The notes: a model not told the origin generated them from the sequence alone. DNA of 64,000 bases from Ctena decussata (GCA_963989385.1 OZ022500.1:105937842-106001841); one strand, 5' to 3'; counted from the first letter of the stretch, positions 1-11,830 are shown. A program made the numbers and translations.

Positions 1-1923
1 ATTTTCAGAGAACATAGAACATTCCGATTAACTGGCAGGGCCGAGGCAGTTCGTGAATTCAAGACTGGCAGAATCCCACCGAGAAATAGCGATAGTTTTA
101 TTGTTTTTATGGTTTTATTGTACAATAATTATAAAAACTAAATTGGAAATTTTCATAGAACATAGAATATTCCGATTAACTGACAGGGCCGAGGCAGTTC
201 GTGAATTCAAGACTGGCAGAATCCCTCCGAGAAATAGCTATAGTTTTATTGTTTTTATGGTTTTATTGTACAATAATTATAAAAACTAAATTGGAAATTT
301 TCATAGAACATAGAACATTCCGATTAACTGACAGGGCCGAGGCAGTTCGTGAATTCAAGACTGGCAGAATCCCACCGAGAAATAGCTATAGTTTTATTGT
401 TTTTGTGGTTTTATTGTACAATAATTATAAAAACTAAATTGGAAATATTCATAGAATTTAGAACATTCCGATTAACTGGCCGGCCGAGGCAGTTCGTGAA
501 TTCAAGACTGGCAGAATCCCACCGAGAAATAGCTATAGTTTTATTGTTTTTATGGTTTTATTGTACAATAATTATAAAAACTAAATTGGAAATTTTCATA
601 GAACATAGAACATTTCGATTAACTGGCAGGGCCGAGGCAGTTCGTGAATTCAAGACTGGCAGAATCCCACCGAGAAATAGCTATAGTTTTATTGTTTTTA
701 TGGTTTTATTGTACAATAATTATAAAAACTAAATTGGAAATTTTCATAGAACATAGAACATTTCGATTAACTGGCAGGGCCGAGGCAGTTCGTGAATTCA
801 AGACTGGCAGAATCCCACCGAGAAATAGCTATAGTTTTATTGTTATTATGGTTTTATAGTACAATAATTATAAAAACTAAATTGGAAATTTTCATAGAAC
901 ATAGAACATTTCGATTAACTGGCAGGGCCGAGGCAGTTCGTGAATTTAAGACTGGCAGAATCCCACCGAGAAATAGCTATAGTTTTATTGTTTTTATGGT
1001 TTTATTGTACAATAATTATAAAAACTAAATTGGAAATTTTCATAGAACATAGAACATTCCGATTAACTGGCAGGGCCGAGGCAGTTCGTGAATTCAAGAC
1101 TGGCAGAATCCCACCGAGAAATAGCTATAGTTTTATTGTTTTTATGGTTTTATTGTACAATAATTATAAAAACTAAATTGGAAATTTTCATAGAACATAT
1201 CGATTAACTGGCAGGGCCGAGGCAGTTCGTGAATTCAAGACTGGCAGAATCCCACCGAGAAATAGCTATAGTTTTATTGTTTTTATGGTTTTATTGTACA
1301 ATAATTATAAAAACTAAATTGGAAATTTTCATAGAACATAGAACATTCCGATTAACTGGCAGGGCCGAGGCAGTTCGTGACTTCAAGACTGGCAGAATCC
1401 CACCGAGAAATAGCTATAGTTTTATTGTTTTATGGTTTTATTGTACAATAATTATAAAAACTAAATTGGAAATTTTCATAGAACATAGAACATTCCGATT
1501 AACTGGCAGGGCCGAGGCAGTTCGTGACTTCAAGACTGGCAGAATCCCACCGAGAAATAGCTATAGTTTTATTGTTTTTATGGTTTTATTGTACAATAAT
1601 TATAAAAACTAAATTGGAAATTTTCATAGAACATAGAACATTTCGATTAACTGGCAGGGCCGAGGCAGTTCGTGAATTCAAGACTGGCAGAATCCCACCG
1701 AGAAATAGCTATAGTTTTATTGTTTTTATGGTTTTATTGTACAATAATTATAAAAACTAAATTGGAAATATTCATAGAACATAGAACATTTCGATTAACT
1801 GGCAGGGCCGAGGCAGTTCGTGAATTCAAGACTGGCAGAATCCCACCGAGAAATAGCTATAGTTTTATTGATTTTATGGTTTTATTGTACAATAATTATA
1901 AAAACTAAATTGGAAATTTTCAT
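1..1923. repeat. Satellite array, 148-bp monomer, about 13 copies
   Basis: A head-to-tail array that runs off the left edge. The word TTCGTGAATTCAAGACTGGC, or a close variant, recurs with its GTG at 53, 201, 349, 496, 644, 792, 940, 1088, 1229, 1377, 1524, 1672 and 1820. The spacing is therefore 148 bp, except 147 before 496 and 1524 and 141 before 1229, where small deletions occur. Each monomer has an AT-rich half containing TTGTACAATAATTATAAAAA and a GC-richer half with an EcoRI site, which is lost in the copies at 1377 and 1524 (GACTTC). The array ends abruptly at TTTTCAT/CTTACC. Because 148 is not a multiple of 3, the short open frames across it change frame at every monomer and are not genes. 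The pattern is directly visible; the family has no name that I recognise. Confidence 0.95.
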
Positions 1924-2153
1924 CTTACCCCATCAAAATATTTCTTTGTTTTTATTGCTTACACTGCTTATGGAATGTAAAACAGATATTGGCTATATGG
2001 TAGCAGAAGAAAACAAGACAAAAATGTCGAGTTGGGGTTATGAAGGTGGAAAGTATACATTCGTCAATAAATTATTTTGGCGGTTTGAAAAGGCCCCATT
2101 ACATACTATTTTAATCCATTTTTACTGCATATCTATTTCATTTTCAAGCAAAA

Positions 2154-2423
2154 CCAGGTTTCAGCAGGTAGTTAGAAGAACATTATATAGGAACCGGCCT
2201 TGGTTAAGTGTTAAATCATGGATTACAACAAATTAATACGCCATAACATAGCTACATGCTGGTCATACCACTTGATTTTATAGTCATCCAGGTTTCAGCA
2301 GGTAGTTAGAAGAACATTATATAGGAACCGGCCTTGGTTAAGTGTTAAATCATGGATTACAACAAATTAATACGCCATAACATAGCTACATGCTGGTCAT
2401 ACCACTTGATTTTATAGTCATCC
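2154..2423 (+). repeat. Tandem duplication, 134 bp x 2
   Basis: Two nearly identical copies of a 134-bp segment beginning CCAGGTTTCAGCAGG, at 2154 and 2288. The second ends near 2423, where the sequence changes to GTCTCCAACC. The near identity suggests a recent duplication. No coding potential is seen. Confidence 0.92.
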
Positions 2424-3395
2424 GTCTCCAACCACCTCCTTTATCCAGATTAAGCTAAATACACGTATATAATTCTTTATTGCCAATTTCGTGATACGTT
2501 TAATGTGAAAAACTCGAGATAAATTAACTTCAAGAGTCTATCGTCTGGCAAGAAACACAAATTGCAAACCTTTTGATGTGTAATAAGCATTAATTTGCCT
2601 GCCGAAGACTTCGTAACAAGTGTGTAACTAAGATAGCAGCAGGACATCGTGTCGTCTGCGTATTTGTGAAATATCTAAAACGTTGTGTATATATCCGTAA
2701 CTTTCAAACCTACAAGTCTGCTAAGTTTGTAAAATGCATAGCAAAAGTAAATAGGTCGTCTGAATAATGGAGCATTCAGTCGTCTGCAAACAAACGTTTG
2801 CCGGGTGCTTCTATACTGCCTGATTAAAATATTTGAAGCAGGCCACGTAAAATGTGCCTGATGACATACGTAACACTTGAGACGCATCAGCAAACATTTC
2901 ATTTCTTCACCTGTCGCTTTATTGGTTCCTCAATTTCAATAAATCGTTTTGCAAACTGCAAAGAATGTGGTCAGAATGCGCGGGTGCACAGTATGTTCTG
3001 AGCCTTTGCTGTTTGCACATTTTATAAGACGCTGTTCCTTGCTCCTTTGCACGTTTATCAATTAAATTCAACCGCAGGGAGAAAATGGCTTATTCTGGAT
3101 TTATATATTGAGAGAAAAGTGCGATGTTCACGCGTACTTTGGAAATTCTCGTCTGCAAGCCCGTCTGCGATTCAACATGCTATCCTTAGTATGCAATGAA
3201 GGATTTGTTATGGAGATGACGTTTCAAGTGAGACAGATCTGCATAACAGAATGATATCAGGACCAGTTTGAGTCTAAGAGAACAGAAACGTGTCCATCAG
3301 TTCCAAGTAGGGTCTTCATGAAAGCAGGCTTTGCAAGTCAAGCTGACAGCTTTTGACAAAGAGAAATAAGACATATGAGGCAGGAGATCTGGGTT
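2424..3395. other. Intergenic, nothing recognised
   Basis: AT-rich unique-looking DNA with no convincing coding exon, RNA gene or repeat that I can see. Short open frames on the minus strand here lack family resemblance and splice context. Confidence 0.5.
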
Positions 3396-3533
3396 CGAGG
3401 TTATAAAACTTGAGAATAATCCGTAACTCAAAATAAAGCACCCTGATTGGCTGCTTCCGAGCAAGTGCTCGGAAGCAGCCAATCAGTGAGCTTTATTTTG
3501 AGTTTGAGAATGTACTCAAGTTTTATAACCTCG
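3396..3533. repeat. Inverted-repeat (MITE-like) element, 138 bp
   Basis: The ends are CGAGGTTATAAAACTTGAG and its reverse complement. The centre (3443-3486) is an almost perfect hairpin with stem GGCTGCTTCCGAGCA and a 2-nt AG loop. There is no coding content. It is a foldback element or non-autonomous DNA transposon of unassigned family. Confidence 0.8.
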
Positions 3534-3980
3534 GGGCCAGAGCATGTGTCTGTATGTCTTAAATGTTTAGCTTGGAGTGCTGCAACAGCATAACTGAAGA
3601 CACCAAAGAAGGCAGTGGTCCAAACGTGCTTTTCTTTTTCTCTGGCTTCTTTAAATTGCACTGAATCTTCAGCTTTATTTCATCTAGTTATTGATGATTT
3701 TAGTTGGAAATTATATGTTTCTGGTCCTTTGGGATGACGGACCTCATTCCAAGTCAGTTTGGAAATAGTGTTTCTCCTGAGGAAGTAGGCAGTGTTTCAA
3801 AATAACACCATTGCACATGTACATTCAACATAACATCATTGCACATGTACATACTCAAATCAAGTCTGCAACTTTTATTTCTCTAATGCATTGATGCTTT
3901 GCTTCCTTCCAGAGGATACACTGTATTTCTTGTTTATTTACTACGATTTTTGGCGACGTTGCCATAGGCGTTAAAGTAAA
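3534..3980. other. Intergenic, short direct repeat only
   Basis: No gene seen. A short imperfect tandem repeat (CATTGCACATGTACAT with ACAT-rich flanks) lies near 3807-3855. Confidence 0.4.
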
Positions 3981-6350
3981 CAAGAGGGCCATGAGGCCCT
4001 GAATCGCTCACCTGAACAATTGGCAAGGTGGCTTTTTCTTATGTTTTGAAATTGTCAAAATAGGAGTCTTGGGTCAAAAGTCAAAGAATGACCATGACCT
4101 ATTGTACTCATAAATCTTCATGTACTCATTAAGGCAACCATATATACCATTTTTTAGGCAAAACTTTCCATGAAATCTTATGTTCTAGCATTTTCCCATA
4201 TTTGACCATGCCGCAGAAAAAAGTTAAGGAAAAACCGAGGTCATCATTTGAACAGTCTTGGTAGTACTCTAGTACTCCATGCTACTTACCAAGTTTCCAG
4301 GCCATTGGTGTATTGGTTCTGGAGAAGAAAAAATATTTAAGGTTTATACCATAAATGGGTATGGTAGCCATGTTGGTCATGTGACCTGGACCGTTTTAAC
4401 AAATTTTCGTTCAATCAACCCCTGGAGGCTCTATATAAATGTGATTACAATTGGCCCTTTGCCTTTTGAGAAAATGTTTGAAAATGTCAAAATATGAGAG
4501 ATCTGGGTCAAAGGTCAAAGAATGACCTTGACCTCTTGTACTCATAATTCTTCATGACCTCATTAAGACGACTGTATATACCAATTTTTAGGTCAAAAAC
4601 TTCCCATGAAATCTTATGTTCTAGCATTTTCCCGTATTTGACCTTGCTGTAAAAAAGGTCAAGGTCAACCAAGGTCATACGTTGAACAATCTTGATAGTA
4701 CTGGAGTACCCAATGCTACATACCAAGTTTCAAGGCCACTGATCAATTGGTTCTGGAGAAAAAGATTTTGAAAGGTTTTTACCATATATGGTCATGGTGG
4801 CCATGTTGGTCATGTAACCCAGACCATTTGAAGAAATTTTCATTTCCTCGACCCCTGAAGGCTCTATATAATATTTGGTTACAATTGCCGCATTGGCTTT
4901 TAAGGAGAAGTTTGAAATTGTCAAACTATTCTGAGAATTCAGGGTCAAAGGTCAAAGAACGACCTTGACCTCTTGTAGTCATGAATCTTGATGTACACAT
5001 TAAGATGACTGTACTTACCAATTTTTAGGCCTAAATCTTCAAAACTTTCCATGAAATCTTATGTTCTAGCATTTTCCCATATTTGACCTTGCTGTAAAAT
5101 AGCCAAGGTCACCCCAAGGTCATCATTTTGAACATTTTTGATAGTACTGGAGTACCCAATGCTACATACCAAGTTTCAAGGCCATCAGTCAATTGGTTCT
5201 GGAGAAGAAGATTTTTTTAGGTTTTTACCATATATGGGCATGGCGGCCATGTTGGTCATGTGACCTGAACCGTTTGAACAAATTTTGATTCCCTCATCCC
5301 CTGGAGGCTCTATATGAAATTTGGTTACAATAGGCCGAGTGGTTTTGAGAAGATTGTTTGAAATTGTCAAAATATGAGAGCTCAGGGTCAAAGGTCAAAG
5401 AATGACCTTGACCTCTTGTACTCACAAATCTTCATTGTACTCATTAAAGATGACTGCATATACCAACTTTTAGACCTTAATCTTCAAAACTTTCCCTGAT
5501 ATCTTAAGTTTTAGCATTTTCCCATATTTGACCTTGCCGTAAAAAGGTCAAGGTCAACCCAAGGTTATAATTTGAACAATCTTGATAGTACTCAAGTACC
5601 CAATGCTACATACCGAGTTTCAAGGCCATCGGTCAATTGGTTCTGGAGAAGTAGATTTTTCAAGGTTTTTACCATATATGGGCATTGGCGGCCATGTTGG
5701 TCATGTGACCTGAACCGTTTTAACAAATTTTGATTCCCTCATCCCCTGGAGGCTCTATATGAAATTTGGTTTCAATTGGCCCAGTGGCTGTTGAGAAGAT
5801 TGTTTGAAATTGTCAAAATATGAGAGGTCTGGGTCAAAGGTCAAAGAATGACCTTGACCTCTTGTACTCATAAATCTTCATGTACTCATTCAGATGACTG
5901 TAGATATCGATTTTTAGCCCAAAATCTTAAACAGTTTTCAAGATATCTTATGTTCTAGCATTTTCCCATATAAAAGCACAAGGAAGCAAATTTGACCTGG
6001 CCGTAAAAAAGGTCAAGGTCAACCCAAGGTCATAATTTGAATAATCTTAGTAGTACTCATGTACCAGATGCTACATACCAAGTTTCAAGGCCATCGGCTT
6101 ATTGGTTCTGGAGAAGATTTTTTTAGGTTTTTACCATATATGGGCGTGGCGGCCATGTTGGTCATGTGACCAGGACGGTTTGAACAACTTTTCGTTCCCC
6201 CTTCCTGTGGAGGCCATATATGAAATTTGGTTACAATTGGCCCAGCGGTTCCAGAGGAGAAGTCGTTTGAAATTGTGGACGGACGGACGGACGACGACGG
6301 AGCCTTACCATCCTATAAGCTCCCCCGGAGCCGCTGGCTCAGGTGAGCTA
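3981..6350 (+). mobile_element. Non-autonomous element of about five 440-bp tandem units
   Basis: The element starts CAAGAGGGCCATGAGGCC followed by CGCTCACCTGA, and ends GGCTCAGGTGAGCTAAAA, so the termini share the inverted word GCTCACCTGA. The interior repeats a unit carrying GGTCAAAGAATGACC near 4080, 4510, 4950, 5395 and 5840, giving spacings of about 435-447 bp. Each unit also has TTGACCTTGCCGTAAAAA-like, CAAGTTTCAAGGCCA-like and GGCCATGTTGGTCATGTGAC-like blocks. A GGACGGACGGACG block precedes the right end (about 6277-6292). Open frames inside are repeat shadows on both strands. This style is common in bivalve genomes; I cannot assign the class (Helitron-like or TIR) by eye. Confidence 0.85.
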
Positions 6351-6964
6351 AAAATGTTTTACGAAAACTTTGATCATCTTAAAACAACTACATTTTTATA
6401 ATATTATATTGTGTCGAGTTAAATAAATTATATTTCAATGCAGAATTCATTTTGCTTTATTTTCATATGAGTTTCATGATGATAACTTCAGTTTTTAATC
6501 CACAATAAATTAAAATACATGCAAGTCATTGGGAATTCAGAATTTGATGAACTATCTATGGACACTGGTTGTATATCACAGGATATACAGTACTGTCGCA
6601 AATTCTTTATGATGCCCAGTCAGGCGTTGCGTTATATACGTTGAACATTAGAATGGCGTTTTACCAACTTAAAATTTATAAAAGGATATCTTGTTTAGAA
6701 TGTAATACAGTCACTGGAATCTTATACATGTAATACTTTAGCCTGTTATTTTTCTATTTAGGATGGAACTTAGGGACTGCTGGTGGTTATACTGGCAGAC
6801 AATATGTCAGTCAATGCAAACATTGCTGACTGCTACTATTTCTACATCTGTTTTCTCTGAACAACTCTGCAATATTTTCCAATTATGCCTTCTTCATACT
6901 GTACTTTCAACAAGTGACTGTATGTGTGTGCGTCTCCATATTTTTCTCCTGCCATATTTGCATA
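6351..6964. other. Intergenic, nothing recognised
   Basis: AT-rich DNA without visible coding exon, RNA gene or repeat structure. Confidence 0.4.
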
Positions 6965-7115
6965 GAGGATCTTACATGAGTGCGCCTGTATTATTGAATT
7001 TAATAAACTCGCTGGGGGCAAAGATAAGATGTGAGGCTATGCCGAGCATCTTATCGGTTTCCCCAACGAGTTTAATAAATTCAATCATACAGGAGCACGA
7101 ATGTAAGATTCTTTT
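6965..7115. repeat. Inverted-repeat (MITE-like) element, about 150 bp
   Basis: Left arm GATCTTACATGAGTGCGCC followed by a block with TTGAATTTAATAAACTCG. The right arm is the reverse complement, with CGAGTTTAATAAATTCAA and a degenerate GAATGTAAGATTC. Stem mismatches are spread evenly, as in an old foldback. A 120-aa open frame at 6763-7125 crosses it and is rejected as a gene. Confidence 0.75.
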
Positions 7116-7880
7116 TATCATATGACACTTAAATCGCATTTTATTACCACATTTTGCACTAAAACGTCACCTTTCCATGACGCTACGACATAATTTGCAT
7201 ATTTAATCCATTAGTTGATTATCGTTTTTAATGCATGGGTTTATTACACTCCCAGATGCGATGGCATATGATAAAAAGGGGAACAGCATTTTAAACTTCC
7301 TGTTTCCTTCGCTAGACGACAAAACTCTTCCAAAATGGGGTCTGCTCTAAAGTGAAAATATTTTCACTTTTCTTTCTTACAGTATATATACCGTCCTAGA
7401 CAGCTAGCTATGTATTGCCCGCCAAACCGTGCTACCACCATGTTTTGACCTGAGCTAGCTACTTATGTTGTTATATACCACAAATAGCTAGTTATTTTGG
7501 CATCCAGTGGACACAGAGTGGTTCTGACATATTCACACATAGACCTGTCTGTTTAATAAATAGATACATATTATCCCAGCAGATTTCACGGTATATCCTT
7601 TCAGTACAAATTAGATGGAGGTTTTTCAAATTATCTTAACTGATGGTTGTCATGTTTGACGGTCAGTTTGATGTGATGCTTATAAGCCACTTGGAAGAAA
7701 TTGCTGTTTAGATAAAAAAAAAAAAAAGGATAAAGACAAGTTTTGTCTATAACACTGTTTGTAAGTAAATGTACCTTATTTTAAGCGTGTTGAGAAAGTT
7801 TATATTTCTGCGTCTGATAATCAAGCAATTTCAAGACCATCTGGAAATCAAAACGTCAAGTTGGTGGCAAATTGAGGACA

Positions 7881-7964
7881 TACCTAAATCTCTGCTTCAT
7901 CTTCATATTGGCATTGAGTTCAACAACTCAATGCCAATTTGATGACGGAGCAGAGTTTTAGGTA
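7881..7964. repeat. Hairpin element, 84 bp
   Basis: TACCTAAATCTCTGCT pairs with AGCAGAGTTTTAGGTA. The inner stem TTGGCATTGAGTT/AACTCAATGCCAA has a 4-nt CAAC loop. Confidence 0.8.
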
Positions 7965-7981
7965 AGAGGTGGTGTTTGGTT

Positions 7982-8052
7982 ACATACGTTGTGACCCTTT
8001 AACTGAACCACTCCGGCATTGCAGTTCAGATGAGGGATCACAACTTATGTTT
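7982..8052. repeat. Foldback family D, degenerate copy
   Basis: ACATACGTTGTGACCCTTTA opposes GATGAGGGATCACAACTTATGT. It is the diverged relative of the copies at 9157-9222 and 13766-13980. Confidence 0.65.
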
Positions 8053-8055
8053 TCA

Positions 8056-8259
8056 GCGATGGTGCTGGGTACAACTTCCAGTGCCGGGGCGTCCTACTGA
8101 TTGGATAATGGTAGGGCAAGGGCCTACTGTGCTTGCAGTATAGGTGTGGGTGGGGTTGTTTGGACATTTTTTCTCTCGTCTGCCATTTCCTTCTTCTTTC
8201 TCCCTCTCTTTGGGATATAGACTGAAATACAGTCTCGAAGGGCCGTTAAATCTAAAACA
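8056..8259 (+). repeat. Dispersed repeat family B, full copy
   Basis: A roughly 205-bp unit. In order it carries GATGGTGCTGGGT, CCAGTGCCGGGGCGTCCT, the hairpin word GCCTACTGTGCTTGCAGTA, a pyrimidine-rich TTTCTCTCGTC stretch, then TATAGACTGAAATACAGTC and GGGCCGTTAAA. Other copies in the window: 29069-29286, 34739-34952, 40312-40512, 46573-46720, 53110-53182, 60111-60320 and 61291-61492. No tRNA-like promoter or target-site duplication was recognised, so I do not call it a SINE. Confidence 0.85.
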
Positions 8260-9156
8260 TCCAGAGAAGAAAAAATATATCCAAAATATCATCAAATATT
8301 CTCTCTAGAGCTGTATCAGAGCGAAAGGAAACCAGTCACTGGTTAATGGTGGACCCGACCAAAGACTGGTATACAGCATTTTATTTATTTATTTATTCAT
8401 TCATCATTATTATTTCAATAAAAATATCAGGCTACATGTATGTCAATGACATTTCATGTGTATGTTTGTATACTTAGACATATATACGTGTTTCACACAA
8501 TTTTATCATCATCTGTTATATAGGAACGGCTGATATAAAAATTTATATCATCTTGAAAACCAAGATAACGGCTATATTTCCGGTCAGCTATGAAGTCTTA
8601 ATCTAGCGGTCAACAACAGATTATCACTTTAAAGGCAGTAAATTTTTTATGTATGACTTGAGCCTACGCAAGAATTTTCCAGTTTTCACTACTTTCAGCA
8701 ACCTTTGACTGTTGATGCCAGTAGGCAAAAGTATAAGGCATTTACAAAAGGACTGAGTACATACCTCTATGTTTTGCTGCCATTTTCACAACGGAAAACA
8801 ACTGTTTGCTACCCTGAACTACATAGTACTTCCAAAACTGGATCTATAGGAGGAAATTCTTTGCTTTTAGAGTCGATTCCGTTTAAAATGGGAAAAAGGC
8901 AGAGTTGCTTCCCCTGAAAGTGTAGCCATTCACCGTAATTGTTTTACATTTGTTCCAGTTTTTCGTTGCGCTATAAAACAAGAAAGTCTGCAATGGTACT
9001 CGTATGCCTGATGAGGATGACGTCATGATTTTATTACCATATTATCAGGCGGTTCAACTTCCTGTTTTGACATTTCAGTATAGGAAGTCAAGCATGACCC
9101 AGTGCTTAAGAAAAGAAGCGGTAACAAGGATAATTTAGAGATAATTTTCCATAAAA

Positions 9157-9222
9157 CATATGTGGTCACCCCTCATTAAAACCGTCTCGCTGAGACGTTC
9201 CAATGAGGGGTCACAAGATATA
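9157..9222. repeat. Foldback family D, short copy
   Basis: ACATATGTGGTCACCCCTCAT opposes ATGAGGGGTCACAAGATAT around a GTCTCGCTGAGAC core. It is the same family as 13766-13980. Confidence 0.7.
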
Positions 9223-9246
9223 CTTTTGTTGAGAAATAATAAAAAT

Positions 9247-9482
9247 GAGCCGCGACACGAGAAAACCAACAAAGTGGTTGTGCGCCCAGCGCAGACTCAG
9301 ATCAGCCTGGGCATCCGCCCAGTCTGATCAGTTTCTTCGCTGTCCGCATGGAGGTAGCTTAGACCCTTAGCTACCCTTTAAGCGCTTAGGGAAGACTCTG
9401 ATCAGACTTCACCGATGCCCAGGCTGATCTGAGTCTACGCTGGGCGCAAAACCACTTTGTTGGTTTTCTGGTGTCGCGGCTC
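9247..9482. repeat. MITE-like family A, full copy (236 bp)
   Basis: The termini GAGCCGCGACACGAGAAAAC and the matching inverse GTGTCGCGGCTC enclose an almost full-length inverted repeat. Inner blocks are ACCAACAAAGTGGTTGTGCG, CAGATCAGCCTGGGCATCC and TAGCTTAGACCCTTAGCTA. Other copies lie at 16295-16508, 34518-34725, 41288-41510, 41860-42094, 53951-54079 (half) and 63210-63445. There is no open frame. Flanks do not show a clear target-site duplication. Confidence 0.92.
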
Positions 9483-9562
9483 AAATTATCTCAAAGTTAT
9501 CCTCAAACCCCTACCCTATATGAAGCTTTGCGACCTTTCGATTATTATTTGGGCTCTAGTGT

Positions 9563-9830
9563 TTGATTGATTTCTTGCTTAACGTCCACGGTAAACAACT
9601 ACGGTCATGTTAAGACGGTCATTTAACCTAACCACACTATTCCCGGGCAGGCTTAGACCTCCTAAGCGGTTAACCAGTACTAAGTGCACATACTTTCGCC
9701 AGTCACTTACAACTGCCCTTCTTGAATTAGCGGAAGGGGAAACGAAAGTATGTGGCCAGACCGGGTATCGAACCCAGGACCTCCGACTTAAAAGTCAGGT
9801 GCCCTACTGATTGCGCTACGCGGCCCGGCT
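9563..9830 (-). mobile_element. tRNA-derived SINE with 12-bp target-site duplications
   Basis: Read on the minus strand, a tRNA-like head (9753-9830) has an A-box-like TAGCGCAATCAGTAGGGC and a near-consensus B box GGTTCGATACC. Then comes a body with GGAGGTCTAAGCCTGCCC and TTTACCGTGGACGTTAAGCA, and a short ATCAATCA tail. The flanks GGGCTCTAGTGT at 9551-9562 and 9831-9842 are identical, the expected sign of LINE-driven insertion. The head's anticodon region reads CTTTTAA, suggesting lysine-type tRNA ancestry, but the acceptor stem no longer pairs, so it is not a working tRNA gene. 5'-truncated relatives lie at 63478-63602 and 63894-64000. Confidence 0.88.
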
Positions 9831-9842
9831 GGGCTCTAGTGT

Positions 9843-11679
9843 CATTCTTGAGGTAAGCTATGTATGCAAGGGCTTTGCATAAAACTGTTTCGTGAAATTT
9901 ATTGTGCACTGACAAGTAAAATTTACGTGATCAAAGTGATTTTTTTCTCAAAGTATTTATTTGGCCTACATTTTTGTCTTGGAATAAAAGGTTATTCGGT
10001 TCTTGTTTTATTTAACTTAAGAAATGGCTTACATTTCCGGCCACATATCTGCTCAAGAACCCAACACAAATATCTAAATTGTCGACATATTGGTTTGTTT
10101 GTACAAGAGTAATTTGTTTCAAAATTCTTGAATCTTTGACGAAGCTTTCGCGTTCCATGTTTGTTTTAATTCGGTTGTAGGGGTATTTTCTGTCAAAACT
10201 AATTGTGCCAGATATTTCCAACATACGTATAGTTACTTCATCCCCTTGAAGAAGATTGCTAATTCATGAGAAAAGTTTTTGCACCAATTTACACTGAAAA
10301 TCAATCTAGAATATGTAATGCTTACACATTCAGTTACTTATTATGACAGGAATATAAACTGGAAACGATTCCTATTACGTATAACATGAACCGATTGTGA
10401 ACTATTTGCCATAACATAATGGTGTTCGGCAGGGTGTCATGTTCCCGCCATGTTTATTTTAATTTTGGCAAGGTTCCTTTAAACTGCATGTATCAGCCTA
10501 CTAAAGTTTCTGAGAAACGTTTATTTGTAGTTCCTATAAAAACACAATGTGTACAGCAATGTAGAAACTTCTCAAATGAAAAGGTATCTTTTTTTTCTCC
10601 TGTCGACGACGTCATCGTGGCATTGTTTTTTTTTTCTCTCCTGTCGACGTCCGACGTCATCGTGGCATTTCTTTGTTTCATCAACAGTCCAATACGCATG
10701 TGTATTCTGACCAAGCTGTCTAGTACAGTCTAAAATTTGTGTATTTTATGACCAGGCTCCAGTTTTACAACCATTTCTAACAGACTTTCAGCTGAGTTTG
10801 TGTGTGTTTTGTAGAGCTGACTGAAACATGAATAGGCAGTTGCAACAAAACTGTGACTCGATACTTTCAAATAGGAGAGACAAATAACAACCGTCTGATG
10901 TATAAAGAAATTTTATTCTTATAAAAGACATCTTTATTAAGTCTACTCGGGACAAAATAAATATAAACTATTAGCACTCCATTTTCATGAATGAATGAAT
11001 GAAAACGAGACGTACCATTACGTCAGTTGAGAAAGAACAAAAGAAAATGATTTTTACGGATCGTGAGAATGCAGAATCTCAGGTCAGCCTCTTAGAACTC
11101 CAGTGTGGGGGATCTCGTAGTTTTATTATTATTATTTTTATTTATTTTATTTTTATTTTGGTACGCTGCATGGAAAAGGCGATTTACTGACGAACATATT
11201 TTTGTCAATGTACATACATGTAGTGTTTTCTTTCTGTTTTACAAAACAGTGATGGCGCAACGAACAATCTTACTTTGGGCACGGACTCCATCACAAATTT
11301 TTGAACTGTCATGATCATTTTTTCGTTAGAATGCAACAAATGTGAAGCAGAAAAGTATAAATAGCAAAGCAAATGTAAAATAGTAAAGTCCGATACCTTA
11401 ACATAAACAATGAGATAGCATGGCCATTTTTTTCCGTGCAGTGTTAAAAAGCCATGCAGAGTATATCAAAATAAATCCAACCTGGAAACGGGAAGCAAGA
11501 GCAATATGCCTTGACATGAACAAAGATATAGTCATTTTTCCGTGCAGAGCATCAAAATAAAACCACGTGATCCCCCACTTTCGAAGAGGCTAAAATGCAG
11601 ACATGACAAATACAGGTAAATCGGTAAATTCCGGCAAACATCGTCAATCATCGTCAAACATATCAACTTAGTTTAACAC
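9843..11679. other. Intergenic, nothing recognised
   Basis: AT-rich DNA. Open frames are short. One pair of direct repeats, TCCTGTCGACGACGTCATCG and a near copy, lies near 10598-10670. No gene supported. Confidence 0.4.
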
Positions 11680-11830
11680 CGGCGAGCCGGTGCTAAACGA
11701 ACTTGACAACGACAAAGCACGATTTATGTCAATTGCTGGCGTTAAACGAAATTAGAAACGGAAGAATACGATGATTAACGATCTCTACCGGAGTTAAACG
11801 AAATAGCAACGGAAAGGAACGATGTTTAAT
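11680..11830 (+). repeat. Degenerate tandem repeat, about 50 bp x 3
   Basis: TTAAACGAA-type words recur at about 11694, 11743 and 11794, each followed by ACAACGA/AGCAACGGAA-like words and ending ACGATG. It may be the outer part of the adjoining foldback. Confidence 0.6.

Noticed and set aside
53..1908. Series of overlapping 71-138 codon frames with near-identical peptides
   Set aside because: They are translations of the 148-bp satellite; the frame shifts each monomer, so no protein family is implied.
6763..7125. 120-codon plus-strand frame
   Set aside because: Its second half is the arms of an inverted repeat; no family likeness.
9753..9830. tRNA-Lys gene
   Set aside because: The acceptor stem does not pair and the sequence is the head of a SINE bounded by target duplications.
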